64,000 nucleotides of DNA from contig NZ_JROG01000004.1 in assembly GCF_000786215.1 (NCBI RefSeq), positions 434,001 to 498,000 of the forward strand. The letters are read 5' to 3'. Both the position numbers and the translations under genes were made by a program. The notes under the pieces were generated by a model. That model ran no database searches. It saw only the letters and a list, made by a program, of their open reading frames with translations, and had not been told where the DNA came from. This document shows, piece by piece, positions 1-9,274 of the stretch. Position 1 is the first letter of the stretch, and each line of letters opens with the position of its first letter. This DNA comes from Sphingomonas sp. 35-24ZXX. GTDB taxonomy: Bacteria; Pseudomonadota; Alphaproteobacteria; Sphingomonadales; Sphingomonadaceae.

Positions 1-19
1 CAAGACCTTGATCGTCGTA

Positions 20-38
20 AATGCGAATGATTAGCATT
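20..38. promoter_or_regulatory. Fur-box-like dyad upstream of the iron-uptake operon
   Basis: The 19-bp site AATGCGAATGATTAGCATT is an inverted repeat in which 8 of 9 base pairs around the central G are complementary. Its inner 15 bases match the classical 7-1-7 Fur consensus (TGATAATnATTATCA) at 11 of 14 positions. It lies about 115 bp before the PepSY gene start, and the operon ends in a siderophore-type receptor. Iron-dependent repression is the natural reading, although alphaproteobacterial Fur/Mur or Irr proteins could also bind here. Confidence 0.6.
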
Positions 39-151
39 GACTGATCGCATGCGCTCCGATAGCCGCAAACGGCGATGGAGTCGGGTTGGGTGATGCATTG
101 GCAATCTTGCGAGCATGAGGTGACGGTGCCCGGCGATGCCGGAAGACCGTC

Positions 152-1318
152 ATGACCCGCGCATCGATCATGATCTGGGCCGCGGTTCACAAATGGACCA
201 GCCTGGTGTGCACCCTCTTCCTGCTGATGCTGTGCGTCACCGGCCTCCCGCTGATCTTCCATGACGAGATCGATGATCTGACCGAGGAGCAGCCGGTGTT
301 CGGCATGCCCGGGGTTGGCTCTTCGGGTACGGCGGACGGGTTGCTGTCGCTGGACGAAATGCTGGCGCGCGCGCTCGCCAATCGTCCGGGTGAAGTGCCG
401 CTTTACATGGCGTTCGACAATGACCAGCCGTCGATGACCATTACCACCGGGCCTCGTCCGGATTCGCCGGGTGCGGACATGACCATCCAGTCGTTCGACC
501 GCTCGACGGGACAGCTGATCGGCAAGGTCGCCGAAAGCGACGGCGGCGTGATGCACTTCCTGCTGAAGCTGCATACCGACATGTTCCTGGGCCTGCCCGG
601 CATGCTGTTTCTGGGCGTGATGGGGATCGCCTTTGTCGCCGCGCTGGTTTCGGGTGTCGTGCTGTACGCCCCGTTCATGCGCAAGCTGGAATTCGGCACG
701 CTGCGCAGCAGCCGCAGCGCGCGGACCAAATGGCTGGATTATCACAACCTTCTGGGAATTGTCGGGCTCGCCTGGATGCTGGTGGTCGGGCTGACCGGAG
801 TGATCAATGCCTTCGCCGTGCCGATCGAGCAGCTGTGGAAGGCCGATGAACTCGCTGCGATGACGCGCGAATATGCCGGGCGCGAGCCGCTCGATCCTTC
901 CCGCTACGGGTCGCTCGACAAGGCAATGGCGGCAGCCAGGGCGCGGTTGCCCAACAACAACCCCCAGTTCATCGCCTTTCCCGGGGGCACATTCAGTTCC
1001 AATCACCATTACGCGGTGTTCTTTCAGGGGGACACGCCGCTGACCGAGCGCTTGCTGACCCCGGCGCTGGTCGATGCGGAGACGGGACGCTTCACCGACG
1101 CGCGGCAGATGCCGTGGTATTATCAGGCGCTGTCGCTCTCGCGGCCACTGCACTTCGGCGATTATGGCGGACTGCCGCTCAAGCTGCTCTGGGCGGCGCT
1201 GACGCTGTTCACCGTCCATGTGCTGGGCACGGGCCTGTACATGTGGCTGGCCAAGCGCAGGGCAACGGCGCCCGCTCATGCTCGCGCCGCAACTCCCGTG
1301 GCGGAGCCGGCGGAATGA
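152..1318 (+). CDS. PepSY-associated transmembrane protein (putative iron/siderophore reductase type)
   Basis: A 388-residue inner-membrane protein of the PepSY-TM family. One membrane segment lies near residues 12-37. A PepSY-type extracytoplasmic region follows, then helices near 143-175, 193-222 and 340-368, the usual layout. Conserved His residues sit at the helix ends (H11-x-W at the N-terminus, FLLKLHTD, DYHNLLG). Members are commonly encoded beside ferric-siderophore receptors and are thought to reduce or release iron at the inner membrane. The stop codon overlaps the next gene (ATGA) and a siderophore receptor follows, with a Fur-like site upstream. Family assignment is firm; the reductase role is inferred from context. 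Confidence 0.85.
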   Translation: MTRASIMIWAAVHKWTSLVCTLFLLMLCVTGLPLIFHDEIDDLTEEQPVFGMPGVGSSGTADGLLSLDEMLARALANRPGEVPLYMAFDNDQPSMTITTGPRPDSPGADMTIQSFDRSTGQLIGKVAESDGGVMHFLLKLHTDMFLGLPGMLFLGVMGIAFVAALVSGVVLYAPFMRKLEFGTLRSSRSARTKWLDYHNLLGIVGLAWMLVVGLTGVINAFAVPIEQLWKADELAAMTREYAGREPLDPSRYGSLDKAMAAARARLPNNNPQFIAFPGGTFSSNHHYAVFFQGDTPLTERLLTPALVDAETGRFTDARQMPWYYQALSLSRPLHFGDYGGLPLKLLWAALTLFTVHVLGTGLYMWLAKRRATAPAHARAATPVAEPAE

Positions 1319-1494
1319 GCCGCGCCCGCCCGCTCCGCAGCATCTTCGCCTGGCCGCTCGCGATCTTTGTCGCTGGTCTGGCCGGGCTGGTCATCGCGCT
1401 GACCGGAGACGGCTGGCGCGATGCCGCCTCCTGGGCGGCGCTGAGCGCCCCGGTTGCAGCCTCCGTCTGGGCGATGCGCTCGCGCCGGACCTGA
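1315..1494 (+). CDS. 59-residue two-helix membrane protein of the iron operon
   Basis: Starts within the stop codon of the PepSY gene (ATGA), so it is probably translationally coupled. The 59 residues hold an Arg-rich N-terminus (MSRARPLRS) and two hydrophobic stretches, about residues 11-30 and 38-53, split by a GDGWRD turn; it ends in SRRT. This is a small inner-membrane hairpin protein. I do not recognise a named family. Its place between PepSY and the receptor, 38 nt before the latter, suggests a partner in iron release or TonB-linked uptake. Confidence 0.65.
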   Translation: MSRARPLRSIFAWPLAIFVAGLAGLVIALTGDGWRDAASWAALSAPVAASVWAMRSRRT

Positions 1495-1532
1495 ATTCTC
1501 GCAATTGCTCAATCCAAGGGAACGATTAGACC

Positions 1533-3725
1533 GTGAACGCCTTCGCCATCCGCCATGCCCTGCTCGTCGCCACCTCGCTTGGCGCGCTGGGTCTCGCCAG
1601 CCCGGCCCTTGCCCAGCAGCAGGAGACCGACAGGGAGACGATCATCGTCACCGCGCAGCGGCAGAACCAGTCGGGTGTCGAGCTGCAGGGCAGCGCCGGG
1701 GTCCTGGGCGACAAGGATGCGGCAGACATACCGTTCGCCATCCGCAGCTACAATGCCGCGCTGATCCTCAACCAGCAGCCGCAGACATTGGGGCAGGTGC
1801 TGGAGAACGACCCCACCATCCGCACCACCACCGGTTTCGGCATTGCCGGCGAACTGTTCGTCATCCGCGGCTTTGCGCTGGCGGGCGACGATATCGGCAT
1901 GGACGGGCTGTACGGCATCGCCCCGCGCCAGCTTGTCGCGCCGGAACTGTATGAATCGGTGCAGGTGCTCAACGGCGCCAGCGCGTTCCTCAACGGTGCC
2001 GCGCCGGGGGGCACCGGCATTGGCGGCAGCGTCAACCTGATCCCCAAGCGCGCGACGGCGGACCCCATCACGCGCGCCACCATCGGCTATACCGGGCCCG
2101 AGCATGTCGGCGGAAGCTTCGACGTCGGACGCCGGCTGGGCGGTAATGGCGAATGGGGCATCCGCATCAACGGCACCGCGCGCGCCGGGGATGCCTCGAT
2201 CGACGACGAATTCCGCAGCACCTATGTTCTGGGCGCGGCGATCGACTATAACTCTGGGCCGTTTCGCGCGACGCTCGATCTTGCCTATCAGCGGGTCAAG
2301 GTGTCGCATTTCCGCCCCAAGCTGCGGGTCAACACGCTGACCGAAATCCCGGACGCGCCCGATGCCGGGACCAACTATGGCCAGCCCTGGCAATACACCA
2401 CGTTGCGCGACATTTTCGGCCAGCTGCGCATGGAATATGACATCGCCAAGGACGTCATGGTCTATGCCGCTGTCGGAGCGCGCGACGGATCGGAAGAGGG
2501 CGTCTACAGCACCCCGACGCTGGTCAACCTGAACGGCGATATCACCGTCAGCAGCTCGTTCATCCCGCGCACCGACAACAACGAGGCCGCGACCATCGGC
2601 GCGCGGGCGAAGCTGAGCGGCGGTGGCATCACCCATGAGTTCAACCTCGGCGGCTCGATGAACTGGCTGGTCAACCGCAATGCCTTCCGGTTCTTCGACG
2701 TCTCGGCCCAGCGCACCAATCTCTACGCGCCGGTCGAAGTGGTCCCTTCGACTCGGGTGACCTTTGTCGGCGGCAATCTGGACGATCCGTTCCCGATCTC
2801 GCGCACGCGGCTGGCCAGCGTCTTTTTCTCGGACACCATCGGCCTTTGGGACGACCGCATTCTGGTGACCGCCGGTCTGCGGCTGCAGACGATCAACGCC
2901 AAATCCTATTCCAACGCCACCGGCGCACTCGTCAGCGAATATGACGAGGACAAGGTGACTCCGGTCTTCGGGCTGGTGATCAAGCCCACCGAAACCCTGT
3001 CGCTCTATGCCAACCGCATCGAGGGACTGGTGCAGGGTGCCACGGCGCCCCAGACCGGGGCCAACCCTTCGGGCGGTGCGGCGCTGCCGGTCACCAACGC
3101 GGGGCAGATCCTGCCGCCTTTCGTGTCCGAACAATATGAGGTCGGCGGCAAGCTGAAGATGGGGGCGGTCGACCTGTCGCTGGCGCTGTTCCAGATCGAC
3201 CGTGAAAGCTCGATCCTGCGGCTTGATGCGGACAATGCGGGCGCGCTCGAGTTCGGCCCGTTCGGTATTCAGCGCCATCGCGGCATCGAATTCACCGTGG
3301 CGGGAGAGCTGACCCGGGGACTGCGGCTGATCGGTGGCGGATCGGTGATCGACGCCAAGCTCCGCCGGACGCAGAACGGCGCCAGCGATGGCGCGCAGGC
3401 GGTCGGCGTGCCCGAATACACGCTCAATGCCAATGTCGAATGGGACGTGCCGTTCATCCCTGCGCTGACCCTGACGGGGCGCGTGGTCCATACCGGCGAA
3501 CAGGCGGCGAATATCGGCAACACGCTGTTTTTGCAGGACTGGACCAGGGTCGATCTGGGTGCGCGCTATGTCGCTGTGGTGGGCGGCAAGCCGCTGACCT
3601 TCCGCGTCAACATCGATAACATCGCCGATGCGGATTACTGGGCTTCGGCCTTCGACAGCTTCCGCCCGGACCTGCAGCTGGGCGCGCCGCGCACGTTCAA
3701 GGCGTCGGTGACCTACGATTTCTAG
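1533..3725 (+). CDS. TonB-dependent siderophore receptor
   Basis: A 730-residue outer-membrane receptor. A cleavable signal peptide ends at about ALA-QQQ (residue 27). A TonB-box-like ETIIVTA follows at about residue 34, then a plug domain (FVIRGFAL, ending near SVNLIPKRA at about 170) and a 22-strand barrel ending in the aromatic VTYDF. The plug style (FVIRG, LNGASAFLNG, GGSVNLIPK) is that of ferric-siderophore receptors of the FhuA/FpvA type. The start is GTG with AAGGGA about 11 nt upstream; no in-frame ATG suits the signal peptide. It is last in the PepSY operon and likely iron-regulated by the upstream Fur-like site. The exact siderophore cannot be told. Confidence 0.9.
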   Translation: MNAFAIRHALLVATSLGALGLASPALAQQQETDRETIIVTAQRQNQSGVELQGSAGVLGDKDAADIPFAIRSYNAALILNQQPQTLGQVLENDPTIRTTTGFGIAGELFVIRGFALAGDDIGMDGLYGIAPRQLVAPELYESVQVLNGASAFLNGAAPGGTGIGGSVNLIPKRATADPITRATIGYTGPEHVGGSFDVGRRLGGNGEWGIRINGTARAGDASIDDEFRSTYVLGAAIDYNSGPFRATLDLAYQRVKVSHFRPKLRVNTLTEIPDAPDAGTNYGQPWQYTTLRDIFGQLRMEYDIAKDVMVYAAVGARDGSEEGVYSTPTLVNLNGDITVSSSFIPRTDNNEAATIGARAKLSGGGITHEFNLGGSMNWLVNRNAFRFFDVSAQRTNLYAPVEVVPSTRVTFVGGNLDDPFPISRTRLASVFFSDTIGLWDDRILVTAGLRLQTINAKSYSNATGALVSEYDEDKVTPVFGLVIKPTETLSLYANRIEGLVQGATAPQTGANPSGGAALPVTNAGQILPPFVSEQYEVGGKLKMGAVDLSLALFQIDRESSILRLDADNAGALEFGPFGIQRHRGIEFTVAGELTRGLRLIGGGSVIDAKLRRTQNGASDGAQAVGVPEYTLNANVEWDVPFIPALTLTGRVVHTGEQAANIGNTLFLQDWTRVDLGARYVAVVGGKPLTFRVNIDNIADADYWASAFDSFRPDLQLGAPRTFKASVTYDF

Positions 3726-3789
3726 TCCCTGGCCGGATGAAAGGCGGTCGATCTCGGGCAGGGCGGGATTGGCTGGCTGGCCTGCGTCA

Positions 3790-4695
3790 TCATGACCGCA
3801 CGAAGCCGAGGATCGCGGTCAGCACCTGGTCGGGCGCTTCGAGTTCGGGCGTGTGGCCCAGGTCGTCGAAGGTGACCGTGCGCACGCCGTCGTAAAGCCG
3901 CGCCAGTGAATGTGCGTTGCCCGCCGTGTGCGAGCGATCGGCCGCACCCCAGATCGACAGGATCGGTTGCTGCGGCCTGGGCAGCTCATCGCGGCGGTCC
4001 AGATAGATCTGGTAGGCACTCGCCAGCGACCACATTGCGCCATGGGTGAAGGACCGCTCGGCACAGGCGCAGAAATGCGGGATCTGCTCCTTGCGACCGA
4101 CCGAGAGGCGATACCATTGCGGCATGCGCCGGGGCGCCATGTGCGCCATGGCAAGCTGTCCCAGGAGGGGCTTGGCGAGAAGGCCCCTGGGATCACGCCC
4201 GGCCTTCCAGACGGCAAAAGCCTCGGTTCCGCCTGCCTGCAGGAGGGTCAGATGCGAGGCGAGTTCGGGCATGCGCCCGGCGATGTCGAGCGCGGCCAGG
4301 CCTGCAGCGCAGGAGAAGGCGAAGATGCTGCGCTCGCCGGCCACGTTGCGCAGAAAGGCGGCGAGGTCGTCATGGGTCTCGCGGAACCCGAAGGCGTAAT
4401 CGGAGGTGGCGGCGGAGAAGCCCATGGCGGGCAATTCCACCACGATGACCCGGAAGTGCGCGCCGAAGGCTTCGACCAGCGGGCCGTAGACCTCGATCGT
4501 CATCGGCGGGTCGCAGGTGAAGACGATCGTCTGCCCGCTGCCTGCCTCGAGGTAGCGATATTGCACCTTTGCTGTGCGGTGGAACTGCACCTGCGGGGTG
4601 GCTGTGGCGGGCCAGCCGGTGCGGAGGCGCGCCATTCTGGCCGCCGCGCCCCAGGTGTCGATCCGCGCGCCCAGGCGGGTGAGCAGCCCGGTCAT
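3790..4695 (-). CDS. alpha/beta hydrolase
   Basis: A 301-residue alpha/beta-hydrolase-fold protein. The nucleophile elbow reads AFSCAAG in place of the usual GHSMGG, with Ala in the small-residue positions and Ser as the presumed nucleophile. Asp (WGAADRSH) and His (DLGHTPEL) complete a likely triad near the C-terminus. No signal peptide is evident. The ATG was chosen because the frame is open well beyond it into the divergent LysR gene, and the fold begins only about 40 residues after this Met. It is transcribed away from the LysR gene, a typical regulator-target pair. The substrate is unknown. Confidence 0.8.
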   Translation of the reverse strand: MTGLLTRLGARIDTWGAAARMARLRTGWPATATPQVQFHRTAKVQYRYLEAGSGQTIVFTCDPPMTIEVYGPLVEAFGAHFRVIVVELPAMGFSAATSDYAFGFRETHDDLAAFLRNVAGERSIFAFSCAAGLAALDIAGRMPELASHLTLLQAGGTEAFAVWKAGRDPRGLLAKPLLGQLAMAHMAPRRMPQWYRLSVGRKEQIPHFCACAERSFTHGAMWSLASAYQIYLDRRDELPRPQQPILSIWGAADRSHTAGNAHSLARLYDGVRTVTFDDLGHTPELEAPDQVLTAILGFVRS

Positions 4696-4840
4696 GAAGG
4701 CGCTCGCGGCAGGTCCGCGATAGCGGCAGACAGCCAGAACCCGGCTGTTCGTATGCTGCGCGATCGGCGTGTGTGTGTGGTCATCCCGGGCTCCATCCAG
4801 CGATGGCCAAGGGTTAGGCGATTGTCTTGCGCCAAGCATC

Positions 4841-4854
4841 TTGCGATATGGCAA
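4841..4854. promoter_or_regulatory. LysR-type T-N11-A dyad between hydrolase and lysR
   Basis: TTGCGATATGGCAA is a TTGC-N6-GCAA inverted repeat containing a T-N11-A spacing, the general LysR-type binding pattern. It lies in the divergent gap, 34 bp before the LysR start and 146 bp before the hydrolase start. It could serve autoregulation and activation of the hydrolase gene. T-N11-A is a weak motif, so support is moderate. Confidence 0.4.
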
Positions 4855-4887
4855 ATCAGTTTTCCGTTTTCGAAAAGGAACAGGGAC

Positions 4888-5787
4888 GTGCCGCTCGATC
4901 CGCAGGACCTTGGCGATCTTATCGCGATCCGCGACGCAGGCACGCTCAGCGCGGCAGCCAAGGCGCGCGGAGTGGCGGTCTCGACCGTGTCGCGGCGGAT
5001 CGAGACGCTGGAGGCGGCGCTCGGGCTGCAACTCGTCGACCGGCGGACTGATGGCGTGCGGCTGACCGGTGCCGGCAGCGCCATCGCCGAGGCGGCCGCA
5101 CCGATCGGCGAGCAGATGCGCCGGGTCGAGCGGGTGGCCGAAAGCCTGAGGCAGGGCATCAAGACCGTGCCGGTGCGCATCTCGGCGACCGAATTCGTGA
5201 TCTCCGACGTTCTTGCTCCGGCACTCGGCCAGCTGTGGGCGATGGGCGCGGACTTTCCGGTCCATCTCCAGTCACAGGCAGATGTGGTCAGCCTCGCCGG
5301 GCGCGATGCCGACCTTGCGATCCGCATGGTCCGGCCCGAAGGCGCGAGCCTCTATGCGCGCAGGCTCGCCGATATCCGGCTCGGGCTGTTTGCCTCGGCC
5401 GATTATCTTGCGGGCCGCGTGCCAGCGGCAATCGACCTCAATGGCGAGCGGCTGCTGATCTATGACAACAGCTATGGCCGCCTGCCCGAACTCGACTGGG
5501 TCACGCGCCATGGGCTTTCGGATGCCGTGGCCATGCGCACCGGCAGCACGCGCGGTTTGCTGGCGGCTGCGCTGGCGGGCGCGGGCATTGCCCTTCTGCC
5601 GGTTCCGTTCGCGCTGCGTACCGGCACGCTGATCGAGGTGCCGCCGCCAACGGCCCTGCCGAGCCGCCAACCATGGCTGATCGTCCATCGCGACCTGCGC
5701 GGGCGACCCGCAATCCGCCTGGTGCAGAAATGGGTGGTGCAGGCCTTCGCCAGCCTGCCGGGCTCGACCCGAGCACCGCAGATCTGA
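4888..5787 (+). CDS. LysR-family transcriptional regulator
   Basis: A 299-residue regulator. An N-terminal winged helix-turn-helix spans about residues 3-62 (LSAAAKARGVAVSTVSRRI, ending LVDRRTDGVRLTGAG). An LysR substrate-binding domain follows at about 90-285 (VVSLAGRDADLAIRM, GLLAAALAGAGIALLP). The GTG start follows AAAAGGAACAGGG by a few bases and begins exactly at the domain edge; the longer open frame upstream overlaps the divergent hydrolase and is rejected. The likely target is the divergent hydrolase gene, through a T-N11-A dyad in the gap. The effector is unknown. Confidence 0.85.
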   Translation: MPLDPQDLGDLIAIRDAGTLSAAAKARGVAVSTVSRRIETLEAALGLQLVDRRTDGVRLTGAGSAIAEAAAPIGEQMRRVERVAESLRQGIKTVPVRISATEFVISDVLAPALGQLWAMGADFPVHLQSQADVVSLAGRDADLAIRMVRPEGASLYARRLADIRLGLFASADYLAGRVPAAIDLNGERLLIYDNSYGRLPELDWVTRHGLSDAVAMRTGSTRGLLAAALAGAGIALLPVPFALRTGTLIEVPPPTALPSRQPWLIVHRDLRGRPAIRLVQKWVVQAFASLPGSTRAPQI

Positions 5788-5810
5788 TTTGATGTCCGGC
5801 GCGCTGGCAT

Positions 5811-5826
5811 GCCGATCTTCATCGGC
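5811..5826. terminator. hairpin between convergent lysR and histidine kinase genes
   Basis: GCCGAT-CTTC-ATCGGC is a perfect 6-bp stem with a four-base loop in the 57-nt gap between two convergent stops. No T-run follows on either strand, so it may be a weak or Rho-aided terminator. Confidence 0.35.
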
Positions 5827-5844
5827 GCTGGCGTCCGGAGCGGC

Positions 5845-8800
5845 CTAGCTCGCCAGGATCTCGCGGATCTTGCGTGCCAGCATGTCCAGATGGAACGGCT
5901 TGGTCATTATCGACATCCCCTGGTCGAGATGGCCGTGACCGATCGTCGAATTCTCGGCATAGCCGGTGATGAACAGCACCTTGAGGTCGGGACGGACCAT
6001 CCGCGCGGCATCCGCCACCTGACGACCGTTCAGGCCGCCGGGCAGGCCGACATCGGTGATCAGCAGATCGATGCGGGCATCGGAGTGGAGGATGCTCAAG
6101 CCTGACGGCCCATCGGACGCCTCGATGGCGCGATAGCCGTTTTCGGTGAGGACTTCGCCCACCAGCATCCGCACCGTCGGCTCGTCATCGACCACCAGCA
6201 CGACCTCGCCGTTGCTCGATGCGGGATCTTCGTGCTGGGTGGCGACAGCCGGTTCGGGTGCCTGCGCCCCCGTGTGCCGGGGCAGGTACAGGCACATTGT
6301 CGTGCCTTGGCCGACTTCCGAATAGATCCGCACCTGGCCGCCCGACTGGCGGGTGAAGCCATAGATCATCGACAGACCCAGCCCTGTTCCCTGGCCAAGC
6401 GGCTTGGTGGTAAAGAACGGATCGAACGCCTGCGCGATGACATCGGGGGCCATTCCGGTTCCGGTATCGGTGACGCACAGCGAGACATACTGGCCCGGCT
6501 GCAGCGCCTGTTCCGCCGCCGAGCGATCGTCGAACCATTTGTTGGCTGTCTCGATCGTCAGATGACCGCCTTCGGGCATGGCATCGCGGGCATTGATGCA
6601 CAGGTTGAGCAATGCATTTTCCAGCTGATGGGCATCGACGAACGTTGTCCACAGGCTGCTCGCGCCCACGATTTCGAGCTGCACCTGGGGCCCGATCGTC
6701 CGGCGCACCAGCTCTTCCATTCCCGACACCAGGCGGTTGACGTTGACGGGGCGGGGGTCGAGCGTCTGGCGGCGTGAAAAGGCGAGCAGGCGGTGGGTCA
6801 GCGATGCCGCGCGCTTCACCGCGCCCTGGGCCGCGGTGCAATAGCGCTGGAGCGCGTCGAGCTTGCCCTGGCTGAGCCGGGTCTCGATCATTTCGAGACT
6901 TCCGCCGATCGCCGCGAGCAGGTTGTTGAAGTCATGCGCCAGACCGCCGGTAAGCTGACCCACGGCTTCCATCTTCTGCGCCTGCCGCAGCGCGTCTTCG
7001 GTCTTGACCAGCTGGCCGGTCCGCTCCTCGACCCGCGCTTCCAGCGTGGCGTTGAGATAGCGCAGTTCGCCCTCGGCACGCGCGCGTTCGATATGCGCCC
7101 AGGATCGATCGGTGACCTCGCGGATCAGCGCGAGCTCTTCGCTGGTCCACTGGCGCGGGGCTGTGTCGTGGATCGCCATCAGCGCGATCAGCCGCCCCTC
7201 CTTGATGAGCGGCATGCAGATCGTCGACTGGATGCCGATGTCCTGAAAGGTAGCGGCTTCATCCGGCGCGAGTTCCACCGGAATGTCATGCAGGATCAGC
7301 GGCCTGCCGGCCCGCAGCTCGGTCACCGCCTGCTTGCCGAACAATGCGAGACTGTAGTGGCCGACGATGGTCTGCGAACCGGGCGCGGCCCATTCGCCGC
7401 GAATGGTAAAGCCATCCTGGTCGTCGTCGACATCAGCATAGGCGCAGCTCGAAACGGTCATATGTTCGCCCACCATCCGGGTGGTGATGGCCATGACCGC
7501 ATCGGCATCGCCTGCCGTCGTCGTGGCGCGTCCCACCGAATCCAGAAAGGTGAGCCGCGCGTTGGCGAGCCGCAACGCCAGCTCTGCGCGGCGGCGCTCG
7601 ACGGCAGTACGGGTGCGGTCGGCGATTTCGCGCAGGAAATCGATTTCGTCCTCGCGCCAGATGCGCGCCCGCCCGTGGTTGAGGTAGAAGATCGCAACCA
7701 TCTCGCCCTGCTCGGAGACTGGCATGTTGACCACCGCCTGCGCGCTGATCGCTTTCAGCGCGGCTGCCGTGTCGCGGGTCCTGGGATCAGTGTCCGCATC
7801 TTGGAACACCACCGTCTCGCCGCGCACCAGATCTTCGATATAGCTGCCATATTCGCGAAAGCGCAGGGTGCCAGCCAGGCTTTCGACACCCGGCGCGTTC
7901 CAGTCGCGCTCGATCGTGATCGTTTCGGCCACCGGATCGACGGTGCCATAGCCTGCGCGATCGACATCCAGCGTTTCGCCCAGAATGCGCCCCGCGGTGA
8001 ACGAGATGTCGGCGGCGTTGTCGAGATCGCGAAACGCATCGGATAGCGCGACCAGCCCCTTGCGCATGCGCTCGGCGCGGACGCGTTCGGTGATGTCCAG
8101 CGAAATCCCGGTGATCTTGTAAGGTGTGCCATCGGTCAGGTGGCTTGCACGCCCCCGCATGGTGACGAACCGGACATCGGCATCCGGCAGCACCACCCGA
8201 AAATCGATGTCGCAATCCGTGCGCTGCGAAATGCTCGAATCAAGCTCTTGCCGCACTCGGTCCCGGTCGTCGGGATGGATCGCCGCGAGAAGATCGGCAT
8301 AGGTGAACGGTCGATCGACGGTCCACCCGAAGTTCAGGCGACATGTCGCAGATGCGGTCAGCTGTTGATCGGGAAGCGTCAGGCTCCAGGCGCCAAAGCG
8401 CGCGGCCTCCAGCGTGAAGCGCAGCTCGTCCTCGCTGGCCTGCTGCTCGCGCAGCCGTCCTGCCAGTTCCGCAATCAGGGCGGCATTGCTGTTTTCGAGA
8501 TCCTCGAGCCGTTCGCGTTCCAGCGTCACGTCGAGCTGGCTGGCGAAGAAATAAGCCAGTTCGCCGGTGGCATCATGGACAGGCGCGAGCAGCAGGCGGT
8601 TCCAGAAGGTCTCGCCATCCTTGCGGTAGTTGAGGAGATCGATCTCGATCGCGTGAACGTCCTGCAAGGCAGCGCGGACCTTGGCAACGGACTCGCGGTC
8701 GGTGCGCGGGCCCTGCAGAAACCGGCAGTTGTGGCCCACGATTTCCGCGCGTTCATAGCCCGACAGGCGGCAGAAGGCGTCGTTGACGAAGACGATGGGG

Positions 8801-8961
8801 TTATCGGGCTGACGCGGATCGGTGATGACCATCGGCATCCGTGTCGCGCGCACCGCCGCGACAAAGGGATCGGTGCCCCTGTCGCGACCGCCGATTTCCG
8901 CGCCGATGCGCATCGCATCCCGGCGCGCCTGCTCGATGTCGGAAATCTTGGGAGTCTTCAT
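5845..8961 (-). CDS. LOV-PAS-GAF-GAF hybrid histidine kinase with receiver
   Basis: A 1038-residue cytoplasmic sensor with no membrane segment. Order: LOV/PAS about 30-145, with the flavin-binding signature GHNCRFLQG whose Cys79 is the photoadduct cysteine; second PAS about 180-295; GAF about 305-455; GAF about 470-630; short coiled coil about 635-662; HisKA with LAHDFNN (phosphorylated His676); HATPase with N-box NARDAM (Asn790) and GTGLGLS; receiver about 918-1035 with Asp970 and Lys1021. Blue light should switch the first module; the GAFs may read a second signal. No output domain is present, so phosphate probably passes to a separate protein. GTG lies directly before the chosen ATG; either could start. 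It lies 313 bp downstream of, and on the same strand as, the glycosyltransferase operon. Confidence 0.92.
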   Translation of the reverse strand: MKTPKISDIEQARRDAMRIGAEIGGRDRGTDPFVAAVRATRMPMVITDPRQPDNPIVFVNDAFCRLSGYERAEIVGHNCRFLQGPRTDRESVAKVRAALQDVHAIEIDLLNYRKDGETFWNRLLLAPVHDATGELAYFFASQLDVTLERERLEDLENSNAALIAELAGRLREQQASEDELRFTLEAARFGAWSLTLPDQQLTASATCRLNFGWTVDRPFTYADLLAAIHPDDRDRVRQELDSSISQRTDCDIDFRVVLPDADVRFVTMRGRASHLTDGTPYKITGISLDITERVRAERMRKGLVALSDAFRDLDNAADISFTAGRILGETLDVDRAGYGTVDPVAETITIERDWNAPGVESLAGTLRFREYGSYIEDLVRGETVVFQDADTDPRTRDTAAALKAISAQAVVNMPVSEQGEMVAIFYLNHGRARIWREDEIDFLREIADRTRTAVERRRAELALRLANARLTFLDSVGRATTTAGDADAVMAITTRMVGEHMTVSSCAYADVDDDQDGFTIRGEWAAPGSQTIVGHYSLALFGKQAVTELRAGRPLILHDIPVELAPDEAATFQDIGIQSTICMPLIKEGRLIALMAIHDTAPRQWTSEELALIREVTDRSWAHIERARAEGELRYLNATLEARVEERTGQLVKTEDALRQAQKMEAVGQLTGGLAHDFNNLLAAIGGSLEMIETRLSQGKLDALQRYCTAAQGAVKRAASLTHRLLAFSRRQTLDPRPVNVNRLVSGMEELVRRTIGPQVQLEIVGASSLWTTFVDAHQLENALLNLCINARDAMPEGGHLTIETANKWFDDRSAAEQALQPGQYVSLCVTDTGTGMAPDVIAQAFDPFFTTKPLGQGTGLGLSMIYGFTRQSGGQVRIYSEVGQGTTMCLYLPRHTGAQAPEPAVATQHEDPASSNGEVVLVVDDEPTVRMLVGEVLTENGYRAIEASDGPSGLSILHSDARIDLLITDVGLPGGLNGRQVADAARMVRPDLKVLFITGYAENSTIGHGHLDQGMSIMTKPFHLDMLARKIREILAS

Positions 8962-9274
8962 CACTGACTTTCATAGATTGCTGCGCTCGGAGGAGACGGG
9001 AAACCCTCCCAATCGGCCATTCTCACCGTTACCGAATTGACTGTTCTCGTCCGTCCCGATCACCATCTGGCCTTGGCGGTGCCTTTCGGACGCACCGTTT
9101 CGGATAGGCCTTTACTGCCCGCCTAAAGGGCCCAAACCGATCGTCCATTCTTTTGAAAACGCACGAAATATTACGTCTTCGAGCGTTGTCCGAACGCCTT
9201 TGGAGCAAACTCTACAAGGGGCAATGGGTTCCGTGCGATGCGCCCGAGCGCCGCCGAATGCAGAAAAAGGGGCT
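8962..9274. other. 313-bp gap between glycosyltransferase operon and LOV kinase
   Basis: No gene is supported here: frames crossing it have no recognisable domain and overlap the glycosyltransferase antisense. It should hold the kinase promoter and the end of the upstream operon. A 6-bp stem, CGGTGC-N9-GCACCG at 9077-9097, could be a weak terminator. No clear -35/-10 pair was found. Confidence 0.5.
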
